A stretch of DNA of 64,000 nucleotides from Leucobacter tenebrionis (GCF_019884725.1 NZ_CP082322.1:1488001-1552000); one strand, 5' to 3'. Numbered from the stretch's first letter, positions 51,380-62,250 are shown. Made by a program: numbers and translations. Notes: generated by a model from the letters alone, not told the origin.

Positions 51380-52648
51380 TTAGACTCCCGCCGGAGAGAG
51401 CAGCTCGAGCCCGCCCATGTACGGCCTCAGCGCCTCTGGCACCACCACGCTGCCGTCGGCCCGCTGGTGGGTCTCGAGGATCGCCACGAGCCAGCGGGTC
51501 GTCGCGAGCGTGCCGTTGAGAGTGGCGACGGGGGTCGTCTTGCCGTTCTCACCGCGGAACCGGGTCGCGAGCCGACGCGACTGGTAGGTGGTGCAGTTGG
51601 AGGTCGAGGTGAGCTCCCGGTACGCGTTCTGCGTCGGCACCCAGGCCTCGATGTCGAACTTGCGGGCGGCGCTCGAACCGAGGTCCCCGGCGGCCACGTC
51701 GATGACTCGGTAGTGCAGGCCCAGCGACTGCAGCATCTCCTCCTGCCAGCCGACGAGCCGGTCGTGCTCCGCCTCCGCCTCCTCGGGCGAGGTGTAGACG
51801 AACATCTCGAGCTTGTTGAACTGGTGCACGCGCAGGATGCCGCGGGTGTCCTTGCCGTGCGAGCCGGCCTCGCTGCGGTAGCAGGTCGACCAGCCCGCGT
51901 AGCGCAGCGGGCCGCCCGAGAGGTCGATGATCTCATCGGCGTGGTAGCCGGCGAGGGCGACCTCGCTGGTACCGGTGAGGAACAGATCCTGCGCCGGCAG
52001 GTGGTAGACCTCGTCGGCGTGCTCGCCGAGGAAGCCGGTGCCCTGCATGATCTCGGGCTTCACGAGCGTCGGCGTGATGAGCGGGGTGAAGCCGTGCGAC
52101 AGTGCGCGATCCAGCGCCATGTTCATGAGCGCCAGCTCGAGCCGGGCCCCGACGCCGCGCAGGAAGTAGAAGCGCGCGCCCGACACCTTCGCGCCGCGCT
52201 CCATATCGATCGCGCCCAGCATCTCGCCGAGCTCCAGGTGATCCCGCGCCTCGAACTCGAACTCGGGCTTCTCGCCCACCTCGCGCAGCGTGACGAAGTT
52301 CTCCTCACCGCCGACGGGCACGCCCTCGAGCACCAGGTTCTCGATGCGCATCGCGATCGCCTCGAACTCGGCCTCCGCCTCCTTGGCGCGGGCCTCGGCG
52401 GCCTTCACACCCGCCGCGAGCTGCTGCGCCTGCGCGATGAGGGCGGGCTTCTCGTCCTTCGACGCCGCCTTCACGCGACCGCCGAACTCCTTCTGCTCGG
52501 CGCGCAGCCCCTCGAACTCGGTGAGGGCCGATCGACGGGCCGCGTCTGCGGCGAGCGCCTGATCCACCACCGCCTCATCGTTACCTCGTGCGCGCTGCGA
52601 ACGCTTGACGGCCTCAGGATCGGTGCGGAGCAGGACTGGATCGATCAC
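51380..52648 (-). CDS. serS: Seryl-tRNA synthetase
   Basis: 422 aa. The N-terminal coiled-coil arm that binds the long variable arm of tRNA-Ser is at ~25-100. Class II motifs follow: motif 2 in [28 protein letters not shown] and motif 3 in [18 protein letters not shown]. The GTG at 52648 lies 6 nt after TAAGCT on the minus strand (leaderless). tRNA-Ser(UGA) is 1 kb downstream. Confidence 0.97.
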   Translation of the reverse strand: MIDPVLLRTDPEAVKRSQRARGNDEAVVDQALAADAARRSALTEFEGLRAEQKEFGGRVKAASKDEKPALIAQAQQLAAGVKAAEARAKEAEAEFEAIAMRIENLVLEGVPVGGEENFVTLREVGEKPEFEFEARDHLELGEMLGAIDMERGAKVSGARFYFLRGVGARLELALMNMALDRALSHGFTPLITPTLVKPEIMQGTGFLGEHADEVYHLPAQDLFLTGTSEVALAGYHADEIIDLSGGPLRYAGWSTCYRSEAGSHGKDTRGILRVHQFNKLEMFVYTSPEEAEAEHDRLVGWQEEMLQSLGLHYRVIDVAAGDLGSSAARKFDIEAWVPTQNAYRELTSTSNCTTYQSRRLATRFRGENGKTTPVATLNGTLATTRWLVAILETHQRADGSVVVPEALRPYMGGLELLSPAGV

Positions 52649-52654
52649 TCCCCC

Positions 52655-52660
52655 AGCTTA
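52655..52660 (-). promoter_or_regulatory. -10 box of serS, leaderless start
   Basis: TAAGCT on the minus strand is followed by GGGGGA and the GTG of serS. Confidence 0.6.
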
Positions 52661-52809
52661 CCCGTGCGGATGGCGCGCGCAGGGCGCCGGTTCCCAGGTG
52701 CGGCCGCGGACCACCCCCGGGCACCGCAGCGCACCCACGGGCACCGCGGACCACCCCCGCGCACCCGCGCCGCACCCACGGACATGGCCGCGCACCCGCG
52801 TCGCACCGC

Positions 52810-52815
52810 TACTCT
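52810..52815 (+). promoter_or_regulatory. -10 box of the second lipid kinase, leaderless start
   Basis: TACTCT ends 6 nt before the ATG at 52822. The serS-kinase spacer (52661-52809) is filled with irregular GCACCCACGG/GGACCACCCCCG repeats. Confidence 0.55.
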
Positions 52816-52821
52816 GGTTGC

Positions 52822-53820
52822 ATGTCTCAGACCCCCGCGCGCAGCCTGCCCGTCGCCGCCGTGGTCTACCACCCGCTCAAGACCGATCTCCCCGCGCTCC
52901 GCAGCGCCATCGCCCATCACGAGCACCAGGCGGGATGGGGGCCCACCCGCTGGTACGAGACCGATGCCGAGGATGCCGGGATCGCGGCGACGCGGCGCGC
53001 CATGGCCGAGGGGGCGAGTGTGGTGCTCGCGAGCGGCGGGGACGGCACGGTGCGCGCCGTGGCCGAGGCCCTGAGGGGATCCGGGATCCCGATCGCGATC
53101 GTTCCGCAGGGCACCGGCAACCTGCTCGCCCGCAACCTCGGCATGCCGCTCGGCAGGCCCGAGGCCGCGGTGCGGGCCGCCTTCTACGGCCGCGAGCGCG
53201 CCATCGACCTGGGGGTGCTGCGCATCGTGCGCGAGGACGAAAGCGAGGACGAGCACACCTTCCTCGTGCTCGCGGGCATGGGCCTCGATGCGCGCGCGAT
53301 CTCCGCCACCCGGGCGACGCTCAAGAAACGCCTGGGCTGGCTCGCCTACGTCGACGCGGGCGTGCGCACGATGCTGAAGGATCGGCCGCTGCAGATCCAC
53401 TACTCCGTCGACCGCGCTCCCGTGAAGTCGCTCTCCGTGTACACCGTGATGATCGGCAACTGCGGGCTGATGCCGGGCGGCGTGCTGCTGATCCCCGACG
53501 CGAAGCTCGACGACGGTCTGCTCGACGTCGTGGCGCTGCGACCCCTCGGGCCGTTCTCGTGGCTGCGCATCTGGAACAAGATCGGCTGGGAGAACGGGGT
53601 GCTGCGCAAGACGAAGACGGGGCGCAGGATCATCGACCTCGTGCACGACACGAAGAGCGTCAACTACCTCAAGGCCAGGCGCTACGCCCTCGGGGTCTCC
53701 TACCCCGAACCGGTGCAGCTCGACGGCGACGATTTCGGGCTCGCGCTCGCGGTGAGCGGCACGGTGGATCCCGGCGCACTCATCGTGCGCGTGCTGCCGG
53801 AGTGGAACGCGCAGAGCTGA
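52822..53820 (+). CDS. Diacylglycerol kinase-family lipid kinase, second copy
   Basis: 332 aa. VVLASGGDGTVRAVAEALRGSG and IVPQGTGNLLARNLGMPLGRPEAA match the kinase at 25.1 kb almost word for word. The C-terminal half has GNCGLMPGGVLLIPDAKLDDGLLDVVAL and PVQLDGDDFG, and lacks the acidic insert of the other copy. It ends 1 bp before the convergent POT gene stop. Confidence 0.89.
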   Translation: MSQTPARSLPVAAVVYHPLKTDLPALRSAIAHHEHQAGWGPTRWYETDAEDAGIAATRRAMAEGASVVLASGGDGTVRAVAEALRGSGIPIAIVPQGTGNLLARNLGMPLGRPEAAVRAAFYGRERAIDLGVLRIVREDESEDEHTFLVLAGMGLDARAISATRATLKKRLGWLAYVDAGVRTMLKDRPLQIHYSVDRAPVKSLSVYTVMIGNCGLMPGGVLLIPDAKLDDGLLDVVALRPLGPFSWLRIWNKIGWENGVLRKTKTGRRIIDLVHDTKSVNYLKARRYALGVSYPEPVQLDGDDFGLALAVSGTVDPGALIVRVLPEWNAQS

Positions 53821-53821
53821 G

Positions 53822-55339
<1,518 letters not shown>

Positions 55340-55364
55340 GATGATCCGTTTCGTGATGGTGCGT

Positions 55365-56102
55365 TCAGAATCCGCTGAGCAGACCGCCGGTGGTCTCGCC
55401 CCCGTCGATGACATAGGTCTGGCCGGTGATGTACGAGGCATCGTCGGAGGAGAGGAAGGCGAACAGACCGGCGACCTCGTCGGGCCGGCCGAAGCGGCCG
55501 AGCGGGATGCTCGCGGCCTGCTCGTCCCCGGCTGTCATGAGCGGGGTGCGGATGTACCCGGGCGCAACCGCATTGACCCGGATGGTGGGCGAGAGATCCA
55601 GTGCCATGCAGCGCGTGAGCTCGACAAGCGCACCCTTGCCCGTGCTGTAGAGCGCGTGGTTGCGGTAGCCGACGAGGCCGTTGGTCGAGGCCGTGTGCAC
55701 GATGGATCCGCCCGCCCCGGCGAGCATGTGGCGCGAGGCGGCCTGAGCCACGAGGAAGGCGCCGTCGAGGTTCGTGTCCATGACCCGGCGCCAGCTCTCG
55801 AACGGGATCTCCTCGAAGGGGAACCGCGCGTTGATGCCGGCGTTGTTGATGAGCACGTCGATCCTGCCGCAGTGCTCGGCGATCTCGTCGAAGACGCGGG
55901 CGACGGCTTCGGGCACGGTGACGTCGAGCTGGAACGCCGCCTCGATCCCGGGGTGCCGCCCGGCGAGGCCTTCGAGCCCCTGCGCGTCGAAGTCGACGGC
56001 GACGACTCTCGCCCCCTCCTCAATGAACCTCGTCACCGCTGCCGTACCGATCGCACCGGCCGCTCCGGTGATCACGACGACCTTTTCAGCTAGTCCCCGC
56101 AT
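55365..56102 (-). CDS. Short-chain dehydrogenase/reductase
   Basis: 245 aa classical SDR. The cofactor loop is VVVITGAAGAIGTAAV, with VVAVDFD (acidic residue after beta-2, favouring NAD). NNAGIN, the catalytic YSTGKGALVELTR (Tyr ~153, Lys ~157) and ASYITGQTYVIDGGETTGG follow. The substrate is unknown. The ATG at 56102 has GGGAGAAAGG. It is the first gene of an SDR-peptide transporter operon. Confidence 0.9.
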   Translation of the reverse strand: MRGLAEKVVVITGAAGAIGTAAVTRFIEEGARVVAVDFDAQGLEGLAGRHPGIEAAFQLDVTVPEAVARVFDEIAEHCGRIDVLINNAGINARFPFEEIPFESWRRVMDTNLDGAFLVAQAASRHMLAGAGGSIVHTASTNGLVGYRNHALYSTGKGALVELTRCMALDLSPTIRVNAVAPGYIRTPLMTAGDEQAASIPLGRFGRPDEVAGLFAFLSSDDASYITGQTYVIDGGETTGGLLSGF

Positions 56103-56172
56103 GCGCCCTTTCTCCCTGTGAACTCTGCTTCCGCTCGCCTGCGGATCGCGCCTCGTCGCCTCGCGCGCACCA

Positions 56173-56206
56173 CCGAGAATCTCGGGCGCATCACCGAGTA
56201 CCTCGG
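56173..56206. promoter_or_regulatory. Paired CCGAG-N3-CTCGG palindromes upstream of the SDR gene
   Basis: CCGAGAATCTCGG (56173-56185) and CCGAGTACCTCGG (56194-56206) are two 13-bp palindromes whose centres are 21 bp apart, two helical turns. They lie 70-105 bp upstream of the SDR start, in the pheA-SDR spacer. This arrangement suits two dimers of one regulator. Both are embedded in a direct repeat CACCGAG...CTCGGGC. Confidence 0.6.
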
Positions 56207-56232
56207 GCTCGAAGCGCTGAACCGGTCGCCCG

Positions 56233-57195
56233 CTACACGTCCTCGCCATCGGGCGTGCCCTCGATGACCCCGCGCAGCCAGTCGCGGGCGTCTCTGAAGG
56301 CCTCGTCGTCGTAAGAGGTGCGGATGCTCGCGGCCACACGATCCGCTCGCGGGTACGACCCCAGGAAGACCACGCGCGGGCTGAACCGCTTCACACCCAG
56401 CAGGGCGTCGGCCACCCGCTCGTCCTTCACATGCCCCTCGGCGTCGATGACGAAGCGGTATCGACCCATGCGGTCGCCGATCGGCCGCGACGCCAGCAGC
56501 GTGAGGTTGACCCCGCGCGTCGCGAACTGCTCGAGCAGTTCGAGCAGGGCGCCCGCGCGATCCTCGGGCAGCTCCGCGATGAGGCTGGTCTTGTCGGCGC
56601 CGGTCGGTTCGCCGACGGGCGCGGTGCGGCTGACGAGCACGAAGCGAGTCACCGCATCGGGGTTCTCGGCGATGCCCTCGGCGAGCACCTCGACGTCGTA
56701 GTGATCCTCGATGCCGGGGGGAGCGATCGCGGCATCGATACCCTTCTCGAGGTCGAAGAGGTCGGCAGCCGCCTGCACGTTCGACGTCGCGGGAAGGTGA
56801 CGGTGCCTCGGCACCTGGTCGTCGAGCCAGGCCCGGCACTGCCCGTAGGCGACCGGGTGGCCCGACACGACCGCGATGTCCTCGAGACCGGTGCCCGGGC
56901 GCGCGACGAGCACGAAGCGCACCGGCACCAGGTACTCGCCCACGATGCGCAGACCCGGGATCGTCGCCAGCGCATCCTGCGCGACTGTAACCCCGCCGTC
57001 GATCGAGTTCTCGATCGCGATCATCGCCGCATCGCTGTATCCGGTGACGACGTCGTTCAGGGCCTCGCCGAGGTTCGCGACCGGGTTCCACTCCTGACCG
57101 GCGGCCTCGGGCACCTGCTTGAGCGCCGCCTCCGTGAACGTCCCCGCCGGCCCCAGATAGGAGTAACGACGGACGGGTGCGGGGCTCTGCGACAT
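56233..57195 (-). CDS. pheA: Prephenate dehydratase
   Basis: 320 aa. It converts prephenate to phenylpyruvate. YSYLGPAGTFTEAALKQV at the start, AAMIAIENSIDGGV, the catalytic TRF (DAVTRFVLVSR, ~residue 180) and a C-terminal ACT domain (TSLIAELPEDRAGALLELLEQFATRGVNLT) are present. GSYPRAD marks the Phe-binding end. TACTCT precedes the ATG by 7 nt on the minus strand. Confidence 0.96.
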   Translation of the reverse strand: MSQSPAPVRRYSYLGPAGTFTEAALKQVPEAAGQEWNPVANLGEALNDVVTGYSDAAMIAIENSIDGGVTVAQDALATIPGLRIVGEYLVPVRFVLVARPGTGLEDIAVVSGHPVAYGQCRAWLDDQVPRHRHLPATSNVQAAADLFDLEKGIDAAIAPPGIEDHYDVEVLAEGIAENPDAVTRFVLVSRTAPVGEPTGADKTSLIAELPEDRAGALLELLEQFATRGVNLTLLASRPIGDRMGRYRFVIDAEGHVKDERVADALLGVKRFSPRVVFLGSYPRADRVAASIRTSYDDEAFRDARDWLRGVIEGTPDGEDV

Positions 57196-57202
57196 GATGT
57201 CC

Positions 57203-57208
57203 AGAGTA
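57203..57208 (-). promoter_or_regulatory. -10 box of pheA, leaderless start
   Basis: TACTCT on the minus strand ends 7 nt before the ATG at 57195; the box lies in the 48-bp gap after pgm. Confidence 0.55.
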
Positions 57209-57243
57209 CCGCGCCGCAGCCTCGCCGAGCCGCGTATTCGCTT

Positions 57244-58893
57244 TCAGCCGAGCACGCGAGCCACGAGCGCCTGCGCCGCCTCCTGCACGAGCGCGAGGTG
57301 CTCGGGCCCGCGGAACGACTCGGCATAGATCTTCATGACGTCCTCGGTGCCCGAGGGGCGCGCGGCGAACCAGGCGTGCTCGGTCTGCACCTTCAGACCC
57401 CCGATGGGGGCGTCGTTCCCCGGTGCACGGGTGAGGATCGCGGTGATCGGATCGCCCGCCAGCTCGGTGTCGGTGACGTCGTCGGGGGCGAGCGCTCCGA
57501 GGCGGCGCTTCTGCTCCGGGGTGGCGGCCGCGTCGACGCGGGCGTACGCGGGCTCGCCGAAGCGCTCGGTCAGCTCGCGATAGCGCTCCGAGGGCGACTG
57601 CCCGGTGACGGCCTGGATCTCGGCGGCGAGCAGGGCGAGCAGGATGCCGTCCTTGTCGGTGCTCCACGCGCTGCCGTCGAAGCGCTGGAACGAGGCCCCC
57701 GCGCTCTCCTCGCCGCCGAACACCACATCGCCCGACGAGAGGCCCGGCACGAACCATTTGAAGCCCACGGGCACCTCGAGCAGCTCGCGCCCGTGCGCGG
57801 CGACGACGCGGTCGATGAGCGCCGACGACACGAGCGTCTTGCCGATCTTCGCGGTCGCGGGCCAGTCGCGGCGATGCGTCAGCAGGTAGTCGATGGCGAC
57901 CGCGAGGTAGTGGTTCGGGTTCATCAGGCCGCCGTCGCGGGTCACGATGCCGTGGCGGTCGGCGTCTGCGTCGTTGCCCGTCACGAGGTCGTAGAGCGGT
58001 CGGGCGTCGGCGACCGTCGACATGACGTGGCGAGAGGAGGGATCCATGCGGATCTTCCCATCCCAGTCGAGGTGCATGAAGCCCCACTGCGGGTCGACCC
58101 CCGGGCCGAGCACGGTCAGGTCGAGTTCGTAGCGGTCGCGGATCGCCGCCCAGTAGGCCGTGCTCGCCCCGCCGAGCGGATGAGCCGCGAGACGCACACC
58201 CGCCTTCCGGATCGTCTCGACGTCGATCACCTCGCCGAGCGCCTCGACGTATTCTCCGAGGAAGTCGTAGCGGCCGACCGGCTCGCCGCCGATCCCGTCC
58301 TCGCTTGCACGGGGAATCGCGTCGATCCCGCCCTCCAGCAACTCGTTGGCTCGGGCGGCGATCCAATCGGTCGCGTCGGTGTCTGCGGGCCCGCCGTGGG
58401 GAGGGTTGTACTTGAACCCGCCGTCCGCGGGCGGGTTGTGGCTCGGTGTGACCACGATGCCGTCGGCACGGCCGGAGTCGTCGACGGCGCGATCGCGGTT
58501 GTGGGTGAGGATCGCGTGGCTCACCGCGGGGGTCGGCACGAAGACCTCGTCGCCCGTGCCGGCCTTCGCCAGCACGTGCACCCCGGCCGCGGAGAGCACC
58601 TCGCGCGCCGTGTGCTCGGCCGGAGCCGACAGGGGGTGCGTGTCGGAGCCGATGAAGAGCGGCCCCTCGATGCCCTGCGCGGCTCGGTACTCGGCGATCG
58701 CGGCGCTGATCGCGACGATGTGGGCCTCGTTGAATGAGCCCTTGAGCGAGGACCCGCGGTGCCCCGAGGTGCCGAACACGACCCGCTGGGCGGGATCGGC
58801 GGGATCCGGCACCACCTCCGTGTACGCGGCGAGGAGCGCCTCGACATCGATGAGATCCTGCTGCTGCGCGGGCTGCCCTGCTCTCTCATGCAT
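57244..58893 (-). CDS. pgm: Phosphoglucomutase (alpha-D-glucose phosphate-specific)
   Basis: 549 aa, like the 546-aa E. coli enzyme. It interconverts glucose-1-P and glucose-6-P. VVFGTSGHRGSSLKGSFNE, the phosphoserine loop GIVVTPSHNPPADGGFKYNPPHGGPAD (Ser ~142), metal-binding GNDADADRHGIVTRDGG and the sugar loop FGGEESAGASF are all intact. A CACACT box 6 nt before the ATG gives a weak leaderless pattern; GGAG is also close. Confidence 0.96.
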   Translation of the reverse strand: MHERAGQPAQQQDLIDVEALLAAYTEVVPDPADPAQRVVFGTSGHRGSSLKGSFNEAHIVAISAAIAEYRAAQGIEGPLFIGSDTHPLSAPAEHTAREVLSAAGVHVLAKAGTGDEVFVPTPAVSHAILTHNRDRAVDDSGRADGIVVTPSHNPPADGGFKYNPPHGGPADTDATDWIAARANELLEGGIDAIPRASEDGIGGEPVGRYDFLGEYVEALGEVIDVETIRKAGVRLAAHPLGGASTAYWAAIRDRYELDLTVLGPGVDPQWGFMHLDWDGKIRMDPSSRHVMSTVADARPLYDLVTGNDADADRHGIVTRDGGLMNPNHYLAVAIDYLLTHRRDWPATAKIGKTLVSSALIDRVVAAHGRELLEVPVGFKWFVPGLSSGDVVFGGEESAGASFQRFDGSAWSTDKDGILLALLAAEIQAVTGQSPSERYRELTERFGEPAYARVDAAATPEQKRRLGALAPDDVTDTELAGDPITAILTRAPGNDAPIGGLKVQTEHAWFAARPSGTEDVMKIYAESFRGPEHLALVQEAAQALVARVLG

Positions 58894-58991
58894 GTCTCCA
58901 GTGTGCCAGCCCCGTTCCTCGCCCGCACTCCCCGCTACCGCTCCGCCCTTCTCCGCTTCCATTCCGCTTCGCCTTCCTCCCCCTTCTCCCG

Positions 58992-59056
58992 CGCACCGAT
59001 CGACGTTCAAATACACCAATCGCCTGATTCGGTGTGTTTGAACGTCGATCGGTGCG
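58992..59056. repeat. Long inverted repeat (26-bp arms), GCACCGATC subfamily
   Basis: Arms 58992-59017 and 59031-59056 pair over 26 bp with one mismatch and a 13-nt loop. CGCACCGATCGACGTTCAAA is shared in part with the repeat at 2381. It lies between divergent pgm and the NagD-like gene, so it cannot be a terminator for either. Confidence 0.92.
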
Positions 59057-59123
59057 TTTGAGACGGCGGAGGGCTCCGCCGCGAGAGGGAAAGAGGCGAT
59101 ACCGCTCGTTCACAGAGCGGGGC

Positions 59124-59129
59124 TACGCT
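59124..59129 (+). promoter_or_regulatory. -10 box of the NagD-like gene, leaderless start
   Basis: TACGCT is followed by GGAGGC and the ATG at 59136. GGAGG could also act as a ribosome site, but the spacing is too short. Confidence 0.55.
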
Positions 59130-59135
59130 GGAGGC

Positions 59136-59933
59136 ATGGACGAGAGCGTGATCACCACCAGGCGCGACGAGATCGAGTGCTGGCTCACCGACATGGACGG
59201 GGTGCTGGTGCACGAGGAGCGCGCGATCCCGGGCGCCGCCGAGCTGATCCAGCACTGGCGCGACGAGGAGATCCCCTACCTCGTACTCACCAACAACTCG
59301 ATCTTCACGGCCCGCGACCTCAGCGCGCGGCTCGCAGCCTCGGGCATCGACGTGCCCGAGGAGCGGATCTGGACGAGCGCGCTCGCCACCGCCGCCTTCC
59401 TCAAGCAGCAGAAGCCGGGAGGGTCGGCGTTCGTGATCGGCGAGGCCGGCATCCTCACCGCCCTGCACGACGCAGGCTACGTGATGACCGAGTCGAACCC
59501 CGACTTCGTGGTGGTCGGCGAGACACGCAACTACTCGTTCGAGGCGATCACCAAGGCGGTGCGGCTCATCATGAACGGCGCACGGTTCATCTCGACGAAC
59601 CCCGACGCGACCGGCCCCAGCGCCGATGGCCCGCTCCCCGCGACCGGCGCGATCAACGCGCTCATCACGAAGGTGACCGGCAAGGTGCCCTACATCGTGG
59701 GCAAGCCGAATCCCATGATGTTCCGCTCGGCGCTCAACCAGATCGGCGCGCACTCGCACAACACGGGCATGATCGGCGACCGCATGGACACCGATGTGGT
59801 GGCCGGCATGGAGGCGGGGCTGCACACGGTGCTCGTGATGACCGGGATCTCGGATCGCCGCGAGATCGAGAAGTTCCCGTTCCGCCCCGACGAGATCCTC
59901 TCCTCCGTCGCGGATCTGCTGCCCGGCGAGTAG
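59136..59933 (+). CDS. HAD-IIA phosphatase, NagD-like
   Basis: 265 aa. Motif I is LTDMDGVLVHEE (~residues 17-28), LTNNSIFTARDLS is motif II, the cap follows, and VGKPNPMMFRSAL and MIGDRMDTDVVAGMEAGLHTVLVMTG are motifs III/IV. NagD-type enzymes remove phosphate from nucleotides or sugar phosphates. Confidence 0.93.
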   Translation: MDESVITTRRDEIECWLTDMDGVLVHEERAIPGAAELIQHWRDEEIPYLVLTNNSIFTARDLSARLAASGIDVPEERIWTSALATAAFLKQQKPGGSAFVIGEAGILTALHDAGYVMTESNPDFVVVGETRNYSFEAITKAVRLIMNGARFISTNPDATGPSADGPLPATGAINALITKVTGKVPYIVGKPNPMMFRSALNQIGAHSHNTGMIGDRMDTDVVAGMEAGLHTVLVMTGISDRREIEKFPFRPDEILSSVADLLPGE

Positions 59934-59984
59934 GGCGCGCGACACTTCGCTCACAATCGCGGCTTAGGCCCGGTTCTCAACGAG

Positions 59985-59993
59985 TTGTCCACA
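59985..59993 (+). promoter_or_regulatory. Isolated DnaA-box-like 9-mer
   Basis: TTGTCCACA matches the actinobacterial DnaA box, but it stands alone with no AT-rich unwinding region or dnaA/dnaN genes, so it is not an origin. Confidence 0.4.
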
Positions 59994-60076
59994 GATTCCG
60001 GATCCAGGGCCGGCAAGGGTCTGCCCTCTGTCAGGATCGGCTGTACCCCAGACCGATTCCACGACAAGATGGGAAT

Positions 60077-60322
60077 GTGAGCAGCTTGAACGATCCTCAG
60101 ATATGGACCATCATCGGTGTCTTCGCCGCCGCGCTCTTCGGCTTGCTCACCTTCATGGGCTACTCGTTCATGCGCGCGCTGGCCGGGCACGTCGCGCAGA
60201 TCACGAGCAAGATCGAGATCGTCGAAACCAAGCTCGAAGCGCGCTTCGAGCGCCTCGAGGCCCGCGTCGATAACCTCGATCGCGACGTGCAGGCCATCGC
60301 GAAGCGGGTCTTCGGGGAGTAA
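60077..60322 (+). CDS. Small membrane-anchored coiled-coil protein
   Basis: 81 aa. One membrane segment (~8-33) is followed by a predicted coiled coil with heptads (ITSKIEIVETKLEARFERLE, VDNLDRDVQAIAKRVF). No family name is certain; such proteins are common and often annotated hypothetical. The GTG at 60077 follows CAAGAT by 6 nt. Confidence 0.65.
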   Translation: MSSLNDPQIWTIIGVFAAALFGLLTFMGYSFMRALAGHVAQITSKIEIVETKLEARFERLEARVDNLDRDVQAIAKRVFGE

Positions 60323-60699
60323 CCAGGCGAGCGCTCGGGTCTAGCCCGGTAGGGTGTCGCCGGTCCCGGGCCGGCGGGGCGCCCGGACCGAGCCCGGCGG
60401 GGTGCCGCCGACCCCGGACCCGGTGGGGCGCTCGCGCCGAGCCCGGCGGGCAGGCCCGGCCCGCTGTGAGCCCGGTCCGAGCCTGGCATGCCGCGCGGGC
60501 GTTCGCCTTCCGGGTGAATCCCAGCGCCGTCGAAGCGAACGCTGGCATGCCGCGGGCGTAGACCTCCCGCACCAATGCAGACCCGCGATACGGTGCGCGA
60601 GGTCGACATCGGTGCGGGAGGTCTGCACCGGCGCCCCGGAGCCCCGGCGCGGCGCCCCGCATCGGAGCCCCGGCGCGGCGCACCGGCACCCCGCCCCGC
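60323..60699. other. 377-bp spacer with CCGAGCCCGGCGGG repeats
   Basis: Between convergent genes. The left half has several irregular CCGAGCCCGGCGGG(G)/GACCCCGGACC copies. The right half has the long palindrome at 60558-60626 and short GCGCCCCGGAGCCCCGGC repeats. No gene is seen. Confidence 0.55.
60558..60626. repeat. Long inverted repeat (~30-bp arms), GTAGACCTC subfamily
   Basis: Arms 60558-60587 and 60596-60626 pair with four mismatches and a 1-nt gap, with an 8-nt loop. GTAGACCTCCCGCACC matches the element at 37098 with one change, and the internal order of units is the same. Confidence 0.9.
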
Positions 60700-62250
60700 C
60701 TACAGCCCGATCCTGCGGTAGCGGTCGTGGCGCGCGATCCGGCGCCGATCGGGGTGCTGCAGGCTGAGCGCGGCGAGCTCCTGGGTGATGGCGTCGCCCA
60801 TGCGCGCGCAGAACGCCTCGATCTCGGTCGACGCGTCGGGCAGCTCGGGCACGACCCGGTCGACGATACCGTTGGCCAGCAGGTTCGCCGATGCGACGCC
60901 CTGCTGCTCGGCGAGCTCGGGCGCGTGCTCCGTGTCGCGGTGCACGATCGCTGAGGCGCCCTCCGGCGGCAGCGGCGAGAGCCACGCGTGCTCGGCGGCG
61001 AGGGTGCGGTCGGCGGGCAGGATCGCGAGGGCCCCGCCCCCGGTGCCCTCCCCCAGCAGCACCGACAGCGTCGCGCCGCGGTGCGTCGCGAGGTCGGCGA
61101 GGCAGTGCGCGATCTCGCTCGCGAGGCCGCCCTCCTCCGCGGTCTGGGAGAGCGCCGCACCCGGCGTATCGATCACGGTCACCAGCGGCAGCTTGAGCTC
61201 TTCCGCCAGGTGCATCGCCCGCCGGGCCGCGCGCAGCCCGCCCGGCCCGAGGGGCGCGTGCGAGCGCTGGATCCGGCGATCCTGCCCCACCACGACGGCC
61301 GGGATCCCCCCGAAGCGCGCCAGGCACAGCGACAGCCCGGGATCCCGCTCTCCCTGCCCCGTGCCCGACAGGGGCACGACGTCGGTCGCCGCGTACCGCA
61401 GCAACTCCCGCAGCCCGGGCCTGCGGCGGTCCCGCGTGCGCAGCACCGAGGCCCACGTATCGCTCGAGCCCGCAGACTCCTCCCCCGCCCGTCCCGGGTC
61501 GGCAGCCCGGGCGATGATTTCGGCGCGGGTGGGCGGATCGAGCAGGCGCAGCACCCGCTGGATCATGTCGCGCAGCTCCTCGGGCGGCAGCACCCCGTCG
61601 ATGACGCCGTGCTTCGCGAGGTTCTCGGCCGACTGCACCCCCTCGGGGAACTTCTCGCCGTACAGCGCCTCGTACACGCGCGGTCCGAGGAACCCGACCA
61701 GCGCGCCCGGCTCCGCCACCGATACCTGCCCGAGCGACCCGAACGACGCGAGCGCGCCGCCGGTCGACGGATGCCGCAGGTAGGTGAGGTACGGCAGACC
61801 CTCGGCCTGGTGCGCGGCGACCGCGCCCGCGATCTTCACCATCGCGACGAACGCGACCGTGCCCTCCTGCATGCGCGTGCCGCCCGAGGCGGTCGACGCG
61901 AGCACCGGCAGGCGCTCGGCGGTCGCCCGCTCCATCGCCTGCACGAACCGCTCCGCGGCGGCGACGCCGATCGAGCCGGCCAGGAAGCGGAATTCGCACG
62001 CGATCAGCACCACGCGCCGGCCGTCGATCAGGGCCTCGCCGGTGATGATCGACTCGTCGACGCCCGACTTCTCGGCCGCGGCCGCCAGCTCCTCGCGGTA
62101 GGCCTCCCCCAGGTCGGGCTCTGCGGGATCCCGATCCCACGAGAGATAGCTCCCCGGATCGGCGATCAGATCGATCAGCTCCCGAGCGGTCAGCCGCTTC
62201 GGCTTCGCTCCCGAAGCTCCAGGACCGGCCACCGCAGGCGCCCCGCTCAT
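60700..62250 (-). CDS. Fused AccD-AccA-like carboxyltransferase
   Basis: 516 aa. The N-half resembles AccD (beta): LIADPGSYLSWD, LIACEFRFLAGSIGVAAAERFVQAMERA, VLASTASGGTRMQEG. The C-half resembles AccA (alpha): LPLVTVIDTPGAALSQTAEEGGLASEIAHCL and LLGEGTGGGALAI. Zinc-finger cysteines of bacterial AccD are absent. Such fusions occur in actinobacteria and use a separate biotin carboxylase, here perhaps accA3. It overlaps the CoA-transferase stop by 4 bp. Confidence 0.87.
   Translation of the reverse strand: MSGAPAVAGPGASGAKPKRLTARELIDLIADPGSYLSWDRDPAEPDLGEAYREELAAAAEKSGVDESIITGEALIDGRRVVLIACEFRFLAGSIGVAAAERFVQAMERATAERLPVLASTASGGTRMQEGTVAFVAMVKIAGAVAAHQAEGLPYLTYLRHPSTGGALASFGSLGQVSVAEPGALVGFLGPRVYEALYGEKFPEGVQSAENLAKHGVIDGVLPPEELRDMIQRVLRLLDPPTRAEIIARAADPGRAGEESAGSSDTWASVLRTRDRRRPGLRELLRYAATDVVPLSGTGQGERDPGLSLCLARFGGIPAVVVGQDRRIQRSHAPLGPGGLRAARRAMHLAEELKLPLVTVIDTPGAALSQTAEEGGLASEIAHCLADLATHRGATLSVLLGEGTGGGALAILPADRTLAAEHAWLSPLPPEGASAIVHRDTEHAPELAEQQGVASANLLANGIVDRVVPELPDASTEIEAFCARMGDAITQELAALSLQHPDRRRIARHDRYRRIGL

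Noticed and set aside
59985..59993. Replication origin
   Set aside because: A single DnaA-box-like 9-mer without a cluster, AT-rich region or dnaA/dnaN neighbours.
60558..60626. Simple rho-independent terminator between convergent genes
   Set aside because: No T-run on either strand, and the subfamily also has members that cannot be terminators.
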